Shown here piece by piece: positions 1-6,025 of a stretch of DNA of 6,060 nucleotides. The notes under the pieces are model-generated. The model had not been told where the DNA came from. It did not search any database and worked only from the letters and a program-made list of their open reading frames with translations. This DNA comes from Planctomycetota bacterium (GTDB lineage Bacteria; Planctomycetota; Brocadiia; JAJRTI01), in contig JAJRTI010000549.1 of assembly GCA_024278415.1 (NCBI GenBank), forward strand, positions 1-6,060. The letters run 5' to 3'. A program made the translations under genes and the position numbers. Positions within the stretch are counted from its first letter, which is position 1, and each line of letters begins with the position of its first letter.

Positions 1-2294
1 CGAATCTCGACCGTGAAGCCCTTGCGCGAGTCGACCTTGCCGAAGCCATCGACGAAGTCGTCCATCCATCGTGCGCGCTGCCCCTTGCCAGTGTCGATCA
101 GCGCCACGCCCGGCCGGGGGAAGCTGACAGCGTCGGCTTCCTTCCAGCCGCTGCCAGTGAAGCGCCAGTGTGCTCCCACCTTGGAGGGCAGACCGGACGC
201 GTCGTAGACCTTGGGCAAGTCAGCCTTGACTGGGAGCGGTTGCCGCGTCGGGGCCGGGGGCTCCGTCGGGGCCGCGGGTGGGAGCGTGGTGAGCCACTTC
301 AGGTTGAACGCGTAGTGCTGCCGGCTACTGATGAGGTGGATGACTCCGTCCGGCGTCTGGCACGCGGACATGTACCCCCGCGGCTCCGCGGTCGTCGCGC
401 TCATAGTGAACTTGCGGCCGTCCATGCGCTCGACCCGCATCCCGGGGCCGTCGTCGGACACGAGGCGCCGGTAAGGCCACGTCTTGCCCTCGTCGTACGA
501 CACCGCGGCAAACAGGCCGTACACCTTGCGCCCCTTGCCGGTCGCGTCCTTGATCATCATGCCTTTGTCCCGCGGTGCGTTGATGGTATCCGTGAACGAC
601 ACGCACAGCAGTGGCCCCTCCGCGAGGCGCATGAGCACGAGGCGCTGGTTCGCGCTAATCGGCGGGAAAGGACTTGCCGAATAGGTCCACGTCTTGCCGA
701 GGTCGGAGGACACGCTCTGCGGCAATCGGCCGTCGATGTCGCTCCCGCGGCCATACGCGAGCAGGCTTCCGCCCTTGAGTTGCACCACGCCCGCGTGGAT
801 GCCCGCGATGCGGCCCCCGGCGTCGTGCCACGTCTGGCCATCGCGGCTGAGGAAGAGCATCGTGCCGGGGCCGCCCGTGTGGAGCCGCGAGTCGCACGGC
901 AGCAAAATGTAGCCTTCCTTCGTGCGGAACACGGACTCGACCGGCTGGTTGTGCACGCCCCGCTCGGGATTGATAATCTTGGCCTTCGACCATGTGGCGC
1001 CGCTGTCCTTGGACGTGCGCATGACAAGCGCGAGGCTCGGCTGGAAGCCGGCAGCCGCGGACAAGCCGCAGAAGAAGTAGATCGTGTCCTTGCCGTCGAA
1101 CCACAGCGCCGGCGCGTGGTCGTTGCGATCGGGCGCGTCCCAGAACGGCGCGGCCGGCTCCCACTCGTCCGCACCGCGGCGCAGCCGGCTGGCGACGAGG
1201 CACAGCTCGCGGCCGGGCTCTTGCACGCAGCTATACCACACCGCCAGCAGGTCGCCGTTGGGGCACTCGACGATGGCTGGGTCGTGGTTGTGAGAGGAGA
1301 ACATGGGACCCAACGAGCCCGGCGGAATCTTCACGTACTTCTTGGGGCCCGCGAAGTAGGGCTTCGACGGGTCAGGGCCCTTGGCCAGGTTCTTCGGGAT
1401 CGTCTGCTTGACGTGCTGCTGGTGCCGCGGCGGCTCGGGCGCGGGCAGCGGCCGGGTCCTGGGCATGTCGCCCAGGACCACGCGGAAGCCGATCAGCCAA
1501 CTCCTGTCCTCCGGCAGCGTGCCCATGCGGTTGGCAGAGCGCAAGTAGTAGACGAGCGTCGAGTGGCTCCCCCCGCGCGTGACCTTGAAGTCTCCGTCCT
1601 CGTACCCGACGGGATCGACCTGCGCCGCGCTCGTGTAAGGGCCATACCAATCGTAGCACCACTCCTCCACGTTCCCGTGCATGTCGTGCAGGCCCCATGC
1701 GTTCGCCGGCGTGATGCCGACGGTGAGCGCGACGAAGTCCCGCTTGTCCTTGGGGAACCACACCTCACGCTGGTTCTTGCGGTACGCCTTCGGCAGTGTG
1801 TCGCCGGTGTGGAAGGGCGTAGTCGTGCCGGCGCGGCACGCGTACTCCCATTCCGCCTCGGTCGGCAAGCGGTACGGCTTGCCCTCCTTCTGCGAAAGCC
1901 ACTCGCAGAACCGCATCGCGTCGCGCCAGCTCACGCACACGACCGCCTCGTGGTCGCCCATGGAGAAGCCGTAGTTGCCGCGCAGCTTCCGGTGCTCAGG
2001 GTCGAACTGCTCGTATTGCAGGCTCGTGACTTCCGTCGCGCCCATGTAGAACGGCTGCGTGATGCGCACCTCATGCGCCGGCTTCTCGTCGAAGTCGCCA
2101 TGAATTCGCCAGCGCTTGCCCGCCACCTCCATGGGCAGCGGTGCGTCGCCTGTGCCCATGACGAATTCGCCCGGCTCGATGCGCACCAGGCGCATGCCGA
2201 TGGAGTTGTGGATGACAGGGGCAGCGGGCGCTGCCGAGGAAGAGGGCGTGTGGAGGGAGCCAAGCATCAGGATTACTCGCCAACAGATATTCAA
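1..2294 (-). CDS. Secreted SUMF1-domain/BNR sialidase-like fusion protein (partial, continues past window start)
   Basis: The 5' 764 codons of a larger gene are present with no stop before the edge. Residues 1-24 look like a signal peptide: short n-region ending WR, hydrophobic VILMLG core, small-residue SSSAA cleavage region. Residues about 28-276 are a SUMF1/FGE-type domain (NSIGMRLVRIEPGEFVMG, LPTEAEWEYACRAG, NAWGLHDMHGNVEEWCYDW, TRGGS, IGFRVV). Residues about 330-668 are a BNR sialidase-like propeller with Asp-boxes at 428-435 (SKDSGATW), 483-489 (SRDGQTW), 529-536 (SSDLGKTW) and 599-606 (SYDEGKTW). A Pro-rich linker (about 669-690) leads to an incomplete domain ending GFTVEI, probably LamG-like. 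The TTG at 2294 is preferred because GGAG lies 8 bases upstream and it completes the signal peptide; ATG at 2267 or 2390 is possible. The FGE cysteine pair and a clear sialidase RIP motif are not seen, so enzymatic activity is uncertain. An extracytoplasmic glycan-related role is inferred. Confidence 0.9.
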   Translation of the reverse strand, partial: MNICWRVILMLGSLHTPSSSAAPAAPVIHNSIGMRLVRIEPGEFVMGTGDAPLPMEVAGKRWRIHGDFDEKPAHEVRITQPFYMGATEVTSLQYEQFDPEHRKLRGNYGFSMGDHEAVVCVSWRDAMRFCEWLSQKEGKPYRLPTEAEWEYACRAGTTTPFHTGDTLPKAYRKNQREVWFPKDKRDFVALTVGITPANAWGLHDMHGNVEEWCYDWYGPYTSAAQVDPVGYEDGDFKVTRGGSHSTLVYYLRSANRMGTLPEDRSWLIGFRVVLGDMPRTRPLPAPEPPRHQQHVKQTIPKNLAKGPDPSKPYFAGPKKYVKIPPGSLGPMFSSHNHDPAIVECPNGDLLAVWYSCVQEPGRELCLVASRLRRGADEWEPAAPFWDAPDRNDHAPALWFDGKDTIYFFCGLSAAAGFQPSLALVMRTSKDSGATWSKAKIINPERGVHNQPVESVFRTKEGYILLPCDSRLHTGGPGTMLFLSRDGQTWHDAGGRIAGIHAGVVQLKGGSLLAYGRGSDIDGRLPQSVSSDLGKTWTYSASPFPPISANQRLVLMRLAEGPLLCVSFTDTINAPRDKGMMIKDATGKGRKVYGLFAAVSYDEGKTWPYRRLVSDDGPGMRVERMDGRKFTMSATTAEPRGYMSACQTPDGVIHLISSRQHYAFNLKWLTTLPPAAPTEPPAPTRQPLPVKADLPKVYDASGLPSKVGAHWRFTGSGWKEADAVSFPRPGVALIDTGKGQRARWMDDFVDGFGKVDSRKGFTVEI
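291..1307 (-). other. BNR/Asp-box sialidase-like beta-propeller domain
   Basis: Residues 330-668 begin with HNHDPAIVECPNGDLLAVWY, typical of the BNR_2 sialidase-like families, and carry four Asp-boxes. The domain closes with ACQTPDGVIHLISSRQHYAFNLKWL (positions 645-668, given here in outline). Asp-boxes are structural turns between blades and do not prove catalysis. I cannot place the N-terminal RIP arginine of GH33 sialidases, so substrate and activity are open. Confidence 0.8.
1470..2210 (-). other. SUMF1/FGE-like domain without the catalytic cysteine pair
   Basis: The domain spans about residues 29-275 and has the family's usual order of blocks, from the opening SIGMRLV to the closing GFRVV. 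True formylglycine-generating enzymes carry two cysteines shortly after RGGS (Cys336/Cys341 in the human enzyme). Here the stretch 240-256 reads RGGSHSTLVYYLRSANR, with no cysteine. I see no HxxxHxE iron site of the EgtB DinB-like partner either. A binding or structural role, or an unknown chemistry, is more likely than sulfatase activation. Confidence 0.8.
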
Positions 2295-2302
2295 AGTGCC
2301 TG

Positions 2303-2306
2303 CTCC
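2303..2306 (-). promoter_or_regulatory. Ribosome binding site GGAG supporting the TTG start at 2294
   Basis: On the minus strand GGAG is separated from TTG (2294-2292) by 8 bases (CAGGCACT), an ideal spacing. The in-frame ATG at 2267 lacks a comparable signal and would shorten the signal peptide's hydrophobic segment. A far upstream ATG at 2390 has AAAGG 7 bases before it, but would add 32 residues with non-GC3 codons in front of the signal peptide. Confidence 0.5.
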
Positions 2307-2400
2307 GAAGCCAAATCTTGAATAACAGGAGTTCCCCGCGATATCTGCCGTTGGCTTATGGTTCCGTAACACCTCAGCCAAGTGCAGCATTCATCGACCT

Positions 2401-2471
2401 TTGGGCTTCACGTAGATTGCGGAACAGCCGTTCCGTCTGAAAAAATGCGATCGTGAAGCCCAACGGGCTTC
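2401..2471 (-). repeat. Overlapping inverted repeats with mutually exclusive stems (leader or small palindromic element)
   Basis: Three pairings are visible. A 12-base inverted repeat joins 2401-2412 (TTGGGCTTCACG) to 2452-2463 (CGTGAAGCCCAA). A 7-bp hairpin joins 2455-2461 (GAAGCCC) to 2465-2471 (GGGCTTC) across a three-base loop. A 6-bp hairpin lies inside the long stem: 2420-2425 (CGGAAC) with 2430-2435 (GTTCCG). The first two share bases 2455-2461, so they cannot form together. On the minus strand the 7-bp hairpin is transcribed first and is followed after 9 bases by six T residues (2445-2440). The layout resembles an attenuator, but could equally be a decayed palindromic element. Confidence 0.5.
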
Positions 2472-2556
2472 TCAGAAGGCGAGCACGCCGAAGTCTGCCA
2501 GTATCCCGCTCCTGTTCTCGGCGCTCAATTGTCGCAGTTGATTGAAATGTAACATA

Positions 2557-2578
2557 GCAGGGCGATGAATCGCCCTGC
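2557..2578 (-). terminator. Probable intrinsic terminator after the EndoQ-helicase gene
   Basis: A perfect inverted repeat with arms GCAGGGCGAT / ATCGCCCTGC and centre GA (as a stem-loop: 9 bp with a four-base loop) begins 29 bases after the helicase stop. Read on the minus strand it is followed by TATGTTACATTTC, which is T-rich but not a clean T run. On the plus strand it is followed by AACGAGCC, so any termination should be in the minus direction. This supports separate transcription of the two genes. Confidence 0.6.
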
Positions 2579-2606
2579 AACGAGCCACCTATGCCTTGCC
2601 GCGCGC

Positions 2607-5600
2607 TCAGAACAGCCTGATCTGCTGATCTTTGGCCTTGCGCTTCAGCTTCACCTCGATGCGTTCGAGCAACTCGTCCGGGATGTCGTCGAGGAAGCGC
2701 GACGGCTCCGGCTTGCCAGCCTTGCCGCGGGCCTTGCGGCTCTTAGCGGACATGAGGATGAGTTCGTCTTGCGCGCGGGTCATGCCGACGTAGAGCAGCC
2801 GGCGCTCCTCCGGCACGGCCCCCCCGCGCATGGGCATGAGCCCCTCCTCGCAACCGACGATGAACACGACCGGGAACTCTAAGCCCTTCGCCGCGTGCAG
2901 GGTCATGAGCGTGACGGCCTCAAGCTGAGCGCTGCTGTACCGCTCGCACTCGACGTCCTGCGACAGCAGCACGCGGTTGAGGAAGCCGTCCAGGTCGTCG
3001 AACGCGGCCGCAACGTGCAGGAGGCGCTTCAAGTCCGCGTCGGCTTGCAGGTCCGCCTCCTCCATCCAGAGCGCGAGCGCGTCGCACGGCTTGAGGCCTG
3101 GCAGCCTGGCGCGCCAATCGTCGAGCGCAGCGAGTAATGGCCGCAGATCCTCGCCGCCGTGCTCTCGCACCCAGGCCTCGTCGGGCGCGGCTTCCTCGCC
3201 ACCAGGGGCGGCGGACGAGGCCGTCCGCCGCAAGTGAGTGAGCCGTCTCTTGCCGATGCCGAAGCGTTCGATGCCGAGGCATTGCGCGAAACGAAAACGA
3301 TCGCCAGACGCGACGACGCAGCGGAGAAACGTCAACGCGTCGCGCACGGCCGGGGTCTCGAGAAAGCTGCGCTGCCCCACCACGCGGTACGGCACGCCCT
3401 CGCGCAGGAAGCACTCCTCCAACACGTCGGCCTGCCGCGAGGCGCGGAAGAGCACCGCGATGTCGGAGAAGCCCCAGCTTCGGCGCTCCATGCCCTCTCG
3501 CACGCGATCCTCCCGCTCGCCGTGCGCTTCGAGCATGGTCGCACCGCCCACGAGCCGCGCGATCTCGCGCACGACCGCAATGCCTTCGGCCTTCTCGCTC
3601 ACGACCGTGAAGTGCCGCGGGAGCCAGCGGCCTTCGCGAGTCGCTTGGATCTGTGCGCCGGCCTGCTCGCGGTCGCCTGCCATCACGCCGCCCGCCGCCT
3701 GGAGGATCGTGGGAGTGGAGCGGTAGTTGAGCCGCAGCGCGATACGCCGGCTCGTGGGGAAGTCCTCCGCAAGCTGGGCGAAGAAGCGATGGTCTGCTCC
3801 GCGGAAGCCGTAGATCGCTTGGTCCGGGTCGCCAATCACGAACAGGCCCTGCCCGTGCCCCGCCAGGAGTTTCACGAGCGCGTACTGCACCGCGTTCACG
3901 TCCTGGAACTCGTCCACGAGCAGGTGCTCGCACCGGGCGCGCACATCGTCCAACCCCCTGGGCTCGCTCTCCAGCAGCCACAGCGCTTCGAGGAGAAGGT
4001 CGTCGTAGTCGAGTGCGGCATAGCTCTTGAGCCGCGCCTGATAGGCCTCGTAGATGGGCCGCAGCTTCGCGTCCACGTCGGGCGAGTCCGGCGCGAGTCC
4101 ATACGCTTTGGCCAAGGACACGTCCCGCAGAGCGCCCGCCGCGCGGCGCCGCGTCTTGAGGCCGGACAGCGCTTCGGCCATGACCGCCTCCGCGTCGAGC
4201 CGGTCGAGCACGTTCACCGGCTCCTGGGACCGGCGCTGGAGCAGATCGAGACAGATGCTGTGGAACGTGCCGACCGTAGCATCGCACGCGCCATCGCCCA
4301 ACATCTGCTCCAGGCGCTGCCGCAACCCATCCGCGGCCTTGTTCGTGAACGTCACGGCCATGATCTTGCTGGGGTCGACCCCACGCTGCTTCACCAAGTG
4401 CGCCGCGCGGCAGGTCAGCGTCTGGGTCTTGCCCGTGCCGGGGCCAGCGACGACGATGACCGGCCCGGCCGCGCACTCGACCGCGGCGCGCTGCTCGCCG
4501 TTGAGCTGGTCCATGGGATCAACGAGCGCAGGCGGAACCTGCGCCTTGAGCACGAAGGGCGCTTCGTCTTCCTCGCCGGGCACGGCCGCAGGCGCGCGCT
4601 TCTGTGGCTCATCGACCGCGAGCGATTCGCCGAACAGGTTCCCGCCGGCCTCGATCTCCGCGCGCTCGCCCTCCTTGAACATGCGCACGACGCCGTACTG
4701 GCCGTCGAAGCCGGGCTCCATGTGCATCTCACCTTCGCGGATGCGGCGAATCCCTTCGGCCACAAGCGGCCCCGCGGTCTCCTCGATCTGCGCCAGATCC
4801 GCAGTGCGCAGTACCGCGAACTCCGAGCCCACCGCGCGCACGAGCGCGTGGTAGTGCTTGAGCACCTTCTTCGTGCCCTTGCCGCAATCGAGGCACTCGG
4901 CCAGCGCCTCCCGCAGCGGCACGAGGCTCTCGAAGTGCCGCGCTGCGGCCGGCTGGCAGCCCTCGGGCCGGTCGGCCAGCTCCTCGACGCGATGGTACAC
5001 TCCGATGGTGACCTGCTTGCCGCACTCCGGGCACAGGCCCTTGGCGCGCCGCGTCTCGCTTGGGTGCATGCACACACTGCACTTGCGGTGGCCGTCGTAG
5101 TGGTACTTGCCGTGGTCGGGATGGAATTCGAGCGTGCCGAGGAACCGCTTCGGGTCGCGGGCGCGCAGCGCGTCGCGGATCGCATGATAGCCCAACTCGC
5201 AATCGAACAGGTTCGCCTCGCGGCCCAGGTTGGGCGGCGAGTGCGCGTCGGAGTTCGAGATCAGCGCGAAGTTGTCGAGCGCGGACAGGCGCCAATTCAT
5301 GGGCGGATCCGACGACAGCCCCGACTCGACCGCGGAAATCTCCGGCACAAGATCCTCGTAGCACTCCTCCATGTCGTCGAAGCCCGACATCGCGCCGAAG
5401 AGCGAGAAGTGCGGCGTCCAGATGTGCGCGGGCACGTACGTGACGTCGGCCGCCCCCTCGAGCAAGATCTCCAGCAACAGCCGCGCGTCGAGCCCCAGGA
5501 TGGGCCGGCCGTCGGAGCGAATGTTGCCGATTGCGTCGAGCTTCTTGTTCACGGCCTTGGCCGCGTCGAGGCTCGGCATCATGAACAGGCTATGGACCTT

Positions 5601-5909
5601 GCGCGTGCGATCGTTCTTCTTGTAGATCGAGCTGATCTCGCCGGTCACGATGAACCGCACCGGCCCGCCGGCCAGGTGCTGCACCTCAGGATCGACGAAC
5701 TCGTCCCGCAGCTTGTAGAGCCCCTCCTCCTCAGCCGGCTCCAGCTTCTCGTCCAGCTCCTCCATCCAGCCCGGATGCGTGCAGTCGCCGGTGCCCACAA
5801 GGGTGATGCCTTTCCACCTGGCCCACTTGTGCAAGTTCTCCGGGTTGCAGTCCTTGCTCGTGGCCATGGAGAACCGCGAGTGGATGTGGAAGTCGGCGAT
5901 GAAGTGCAT
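2607..5909 (-). CDS. EndoQ-like PHP nuclease fused to UvrD/PcrA-type SF1A DNA helicase
   Basis: The 1100-residue protein joins two repair enzymes. The N-terminal part resembles endonuclease Q, which nicks DNA 5' of deaminated bases. Visible PHP metal ligands are H8/H10 (DFHIHS), D42/H45 (GDCTH), E91, H106, H162 (AHIWTPHFSLFG) and D221/H223 (SDAHSP). A zinc finger follows at C277/C280 and C293/C296, then TIGVYHRVEELADR and an FDGQYG end block near 401-406. After an acidic, Ala/Pro-rich linker (about 431-465) comes a complete helicase: Q motif LNGEQRAAV (469), Walker A AGPGTGKT (488), Ia VTFTNKAA (519), Ib VGTFHS (546), II VDEFQD (665), III GDPDQAIYGFRGA (693), IV LNYRST (727), V TLHAAKGLEF (1003) and VI YVGMTRAQDE (1040). 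It ends in QIRLF. I chose the ATG at 5909 because EndoQ proteins begin right before the HxH motif; the frame is open to 6008, but those 33 residues look non-coding. No Shine-Dalgarno is visible. Domain calls are by motif recognition. The joint repair role is inferred. Confidence 0.93.
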   Translation of the reverse strand: MHFIADFHIHSRFSMATSKDCNPENLHKWARWKGITLVGTGDCTHPGWMEELDEKLEPAEEEGLYKLRDEFVDPEVQHLAGGPVRFIVTGEISSIYKKNDRTRKVHSLFMMPSLDAAKAVNKKLDAIGNIRSDGRPILGLDARLLLEILLEGAADVTYVPAHIWTPHFSLFGAMSGFDDMEECYEDLVPEISAVESGLSSDPPMNWRLSALDNFALISNSDAHSPPNLGREANLFDCELGYHAIRDALRARDPKRFLGTLEFHPDHGKYHYDGHRKCSVCMHPSETRRAKGLCPECGKQVTIGVYHRVEELADRPEGCQPAAARHFESLVPLREALAECLDCGKGTKKVLKHYHALVRAVGSEFAVLRTADLAQIEETAGPLVAEGIRRIREGEMHMEPGFDGQYGVVRMFKEGERAEIEAGGNLFGESLAVDEPQKRAPAAVPGEEDEAPFVLKAQVPPALVDPMDQLNGEQRAAVECAAGPVIVVAGPGTGKTQTLTCRAAHLVKQRGVDPSKIMAVTFTNKAADGLRQRLEQMLGDGACDATVGTFHSICLDLLQRRSQEPVNVLDRLDAEAVMAEALSGLKTRRRAAGALRDVSLAKAYGLAPDSPDVDAKLRPIYEAYQARLKSYAALDYDDLLLEALWLLESEPRGLDDVRARCEHLLVDEFQDVNAVQYALVKLLAGHGQGLFVIGDPDQAIYGFRGADHRFFAQLAEDFPTSRRIALRLNYRSTPTILQAAGGVMAGDREQAGAQIQATREGRWLPRHFTVVSEKAEGIAVVREIARLVGGATMLEAHGEREDRVREGMERRSWGFSDIAVLFRASRQADVLEECFLREGVPYRVVGQRSFLETPAVRDALTFLRCVVASGDRFRFAQCLGIERFGIGKRRLTHLRRTASSAAPGGEEAAPDEAWVREHGGEDLRPLLAALDDWRARLPGLKPCDALALWMEEADLQADADLKRLLHVAAAFDDLDGFLNRVLLSQDVECERYSSAQLEAVTLMTLHAAKGLEFPVVFIVGCEEGLMPMRGGAVPEERRLLYVGMTRAQDELILMSAKSRKARGKAGKPEPSRFLDDIPDELLERIEVKLKRKAKDQQIRLF
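2610..4511 (-). other. SF1A helicase domain with C-terminal clamp-binding-like peptide
   Basis: Residues 467-1100 match the layout of UvrD/PcrA/Rep: 1A, 1B, 2A and 2B regions in order, with about 275 residues between motifs IV and V, close to UvrD spacing. The aromatic YGFRGA in motif III and the arginine of GMTRA in motif VI are intact, so ATP-driven 3'-5' translocation is expected. The tail after motif VI is about 55 residues, shorter than in E. coli UvrD. It contains the family-typical SRFLDDIPDELLE stretch, then a Lys/Arg-rich segment and the final QIRLF. Confidence 0.9.
4620..5909 (-). other. EndoQ-like domain (PHP nuclease, zinc finger, C-terminal helices)
   Basis: Residues 1-430 of the fusion cover the length of a stand-alone EndoQ (roughly 400-430 residues). 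The PHP fold spans about 1-255, the Cys4 zinc finger about 256-312, and the mostly helical lesion-side part about 313-430. All metal-ligand positions I can place by pattern are present, so this half should be catalytically competent. An extra CxxC pair (C339, C342) lies after the zinc finger. In characterised archaeal and Bacillus EndoQ, the enzyme acts on hypoxanthine, uracil, xanthine and abasic sites; specificity here is inferred from family membership. Confidence 0.85.
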
Positions 5910-5926
5910 GGGTGTGGGGCTGGGGT

Positions 5927-5956
5927 CAGGTCTCAACTTAGGGTGCAGGTCTGAAC
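5927..5956. repeat. Short direct repeat CAGGTCTSAAC x2 just upstream of the EndoQ-helicase start
   Basis: CAGGTCTCAAC at 5927-5937 and CAGGTCTGAAC at 5946-5956 differ in one base and have a 19-base period. They lie 18-47 bases upstream of the ATG at 5909, in the leader or promoter zone. Two copies this short could arise by chance. Confidence 0.3.
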
Positions 5957-5988
5957 GTACGTAGTAAACTGGGCGTTCATTCCCGTGG

Positions 5989-6025
5989 TGCGCCGGCGCA
6001 GAATGCACATGCGCCGAAGGCGCAT
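5989..6025. repeat. Two palindromes sharing the TGCGCC/GGCGCA half-site, upstream of the EndoQ-helicase gene
   Basis: A perfect 12-base palindrome TGCGCCGGCGCA lies at 5989-6000. A second inverted repeat, ATGCGCC-GAA-GGCGCAT, lies at 6009-6025. Both use the same half-site, and their centres are about 22 bases apart, roughly two helical turns. They sit 80-116 bases upstream of the ATG. There is no T run on either strand, so a terminator is unlikely; paired operator sites or RNA hairpins are possible. Confidence 0.45.

Larger units (their letters stand above)
2295..2606. other. Intergenic spacer between the two genes, structured and AT-richer
   Basis: No convincing gene lies in these 312 bases. 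The only sizeable minus-strand frame (TTG at 2580 to TGA at 2374, 68 residues) starts inside the terminator hairpin and resembles no family I know. The spacer holds the terminator at 2557-2578, the nested inverted repeats at 2401-2471 and the ribosome binding site of the downstream gene near 2303-2306. I found no promoter with good -35 and -10 boxes. Confidence 0.7.

Noticed and set aside
168..2321. 717-codon open frame on the plus strand
   Set aside because: It lies opposite the SUMF1-sialidase gene, is rich in Arg/Ala/His/Val/Leu without any domain pattern, and is explained by the G/C third-position bias of the minus-strand gene.
2374..2580. 68-residue minus-strand frame in the spacer
   Set aside because: It begins with TTG inside the terminator hairpin, has no ribosome binding site and no family resemblance, and covers the inverted repeats.
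2547..2580. Possible promoter TTGCAG-N18-TATGTT on the minus strand
   Set aside because: The -35 box matches only three of six consensus bases and the spacer is the terminator hairpin itself; too weak to annotate.
2920..4476. 518-codon minus-strand frame overlapping the helicase
   Set aside because: It is a shifted frame of the helicase region with Arg/Gly/Ala-rich translation and no motifs.
3159..5954. 931-codon open frame on the plus strand
   Set aside because: It is antisense to the EndoQ-helicase gene, has low-complexity Arg/Ala/Leu/His/Val composition and no recognisable motif; the minus strand carries all helicase motifs.
5910..6008. 33-residue N-terminal extension of the EndoQ-helicase frame
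   Set aside because: The extension has no domain content, includes the direct repeat and a palindrome, and EndoQ-family proteins start just before the HxH motif, matching the ATG at 5909.
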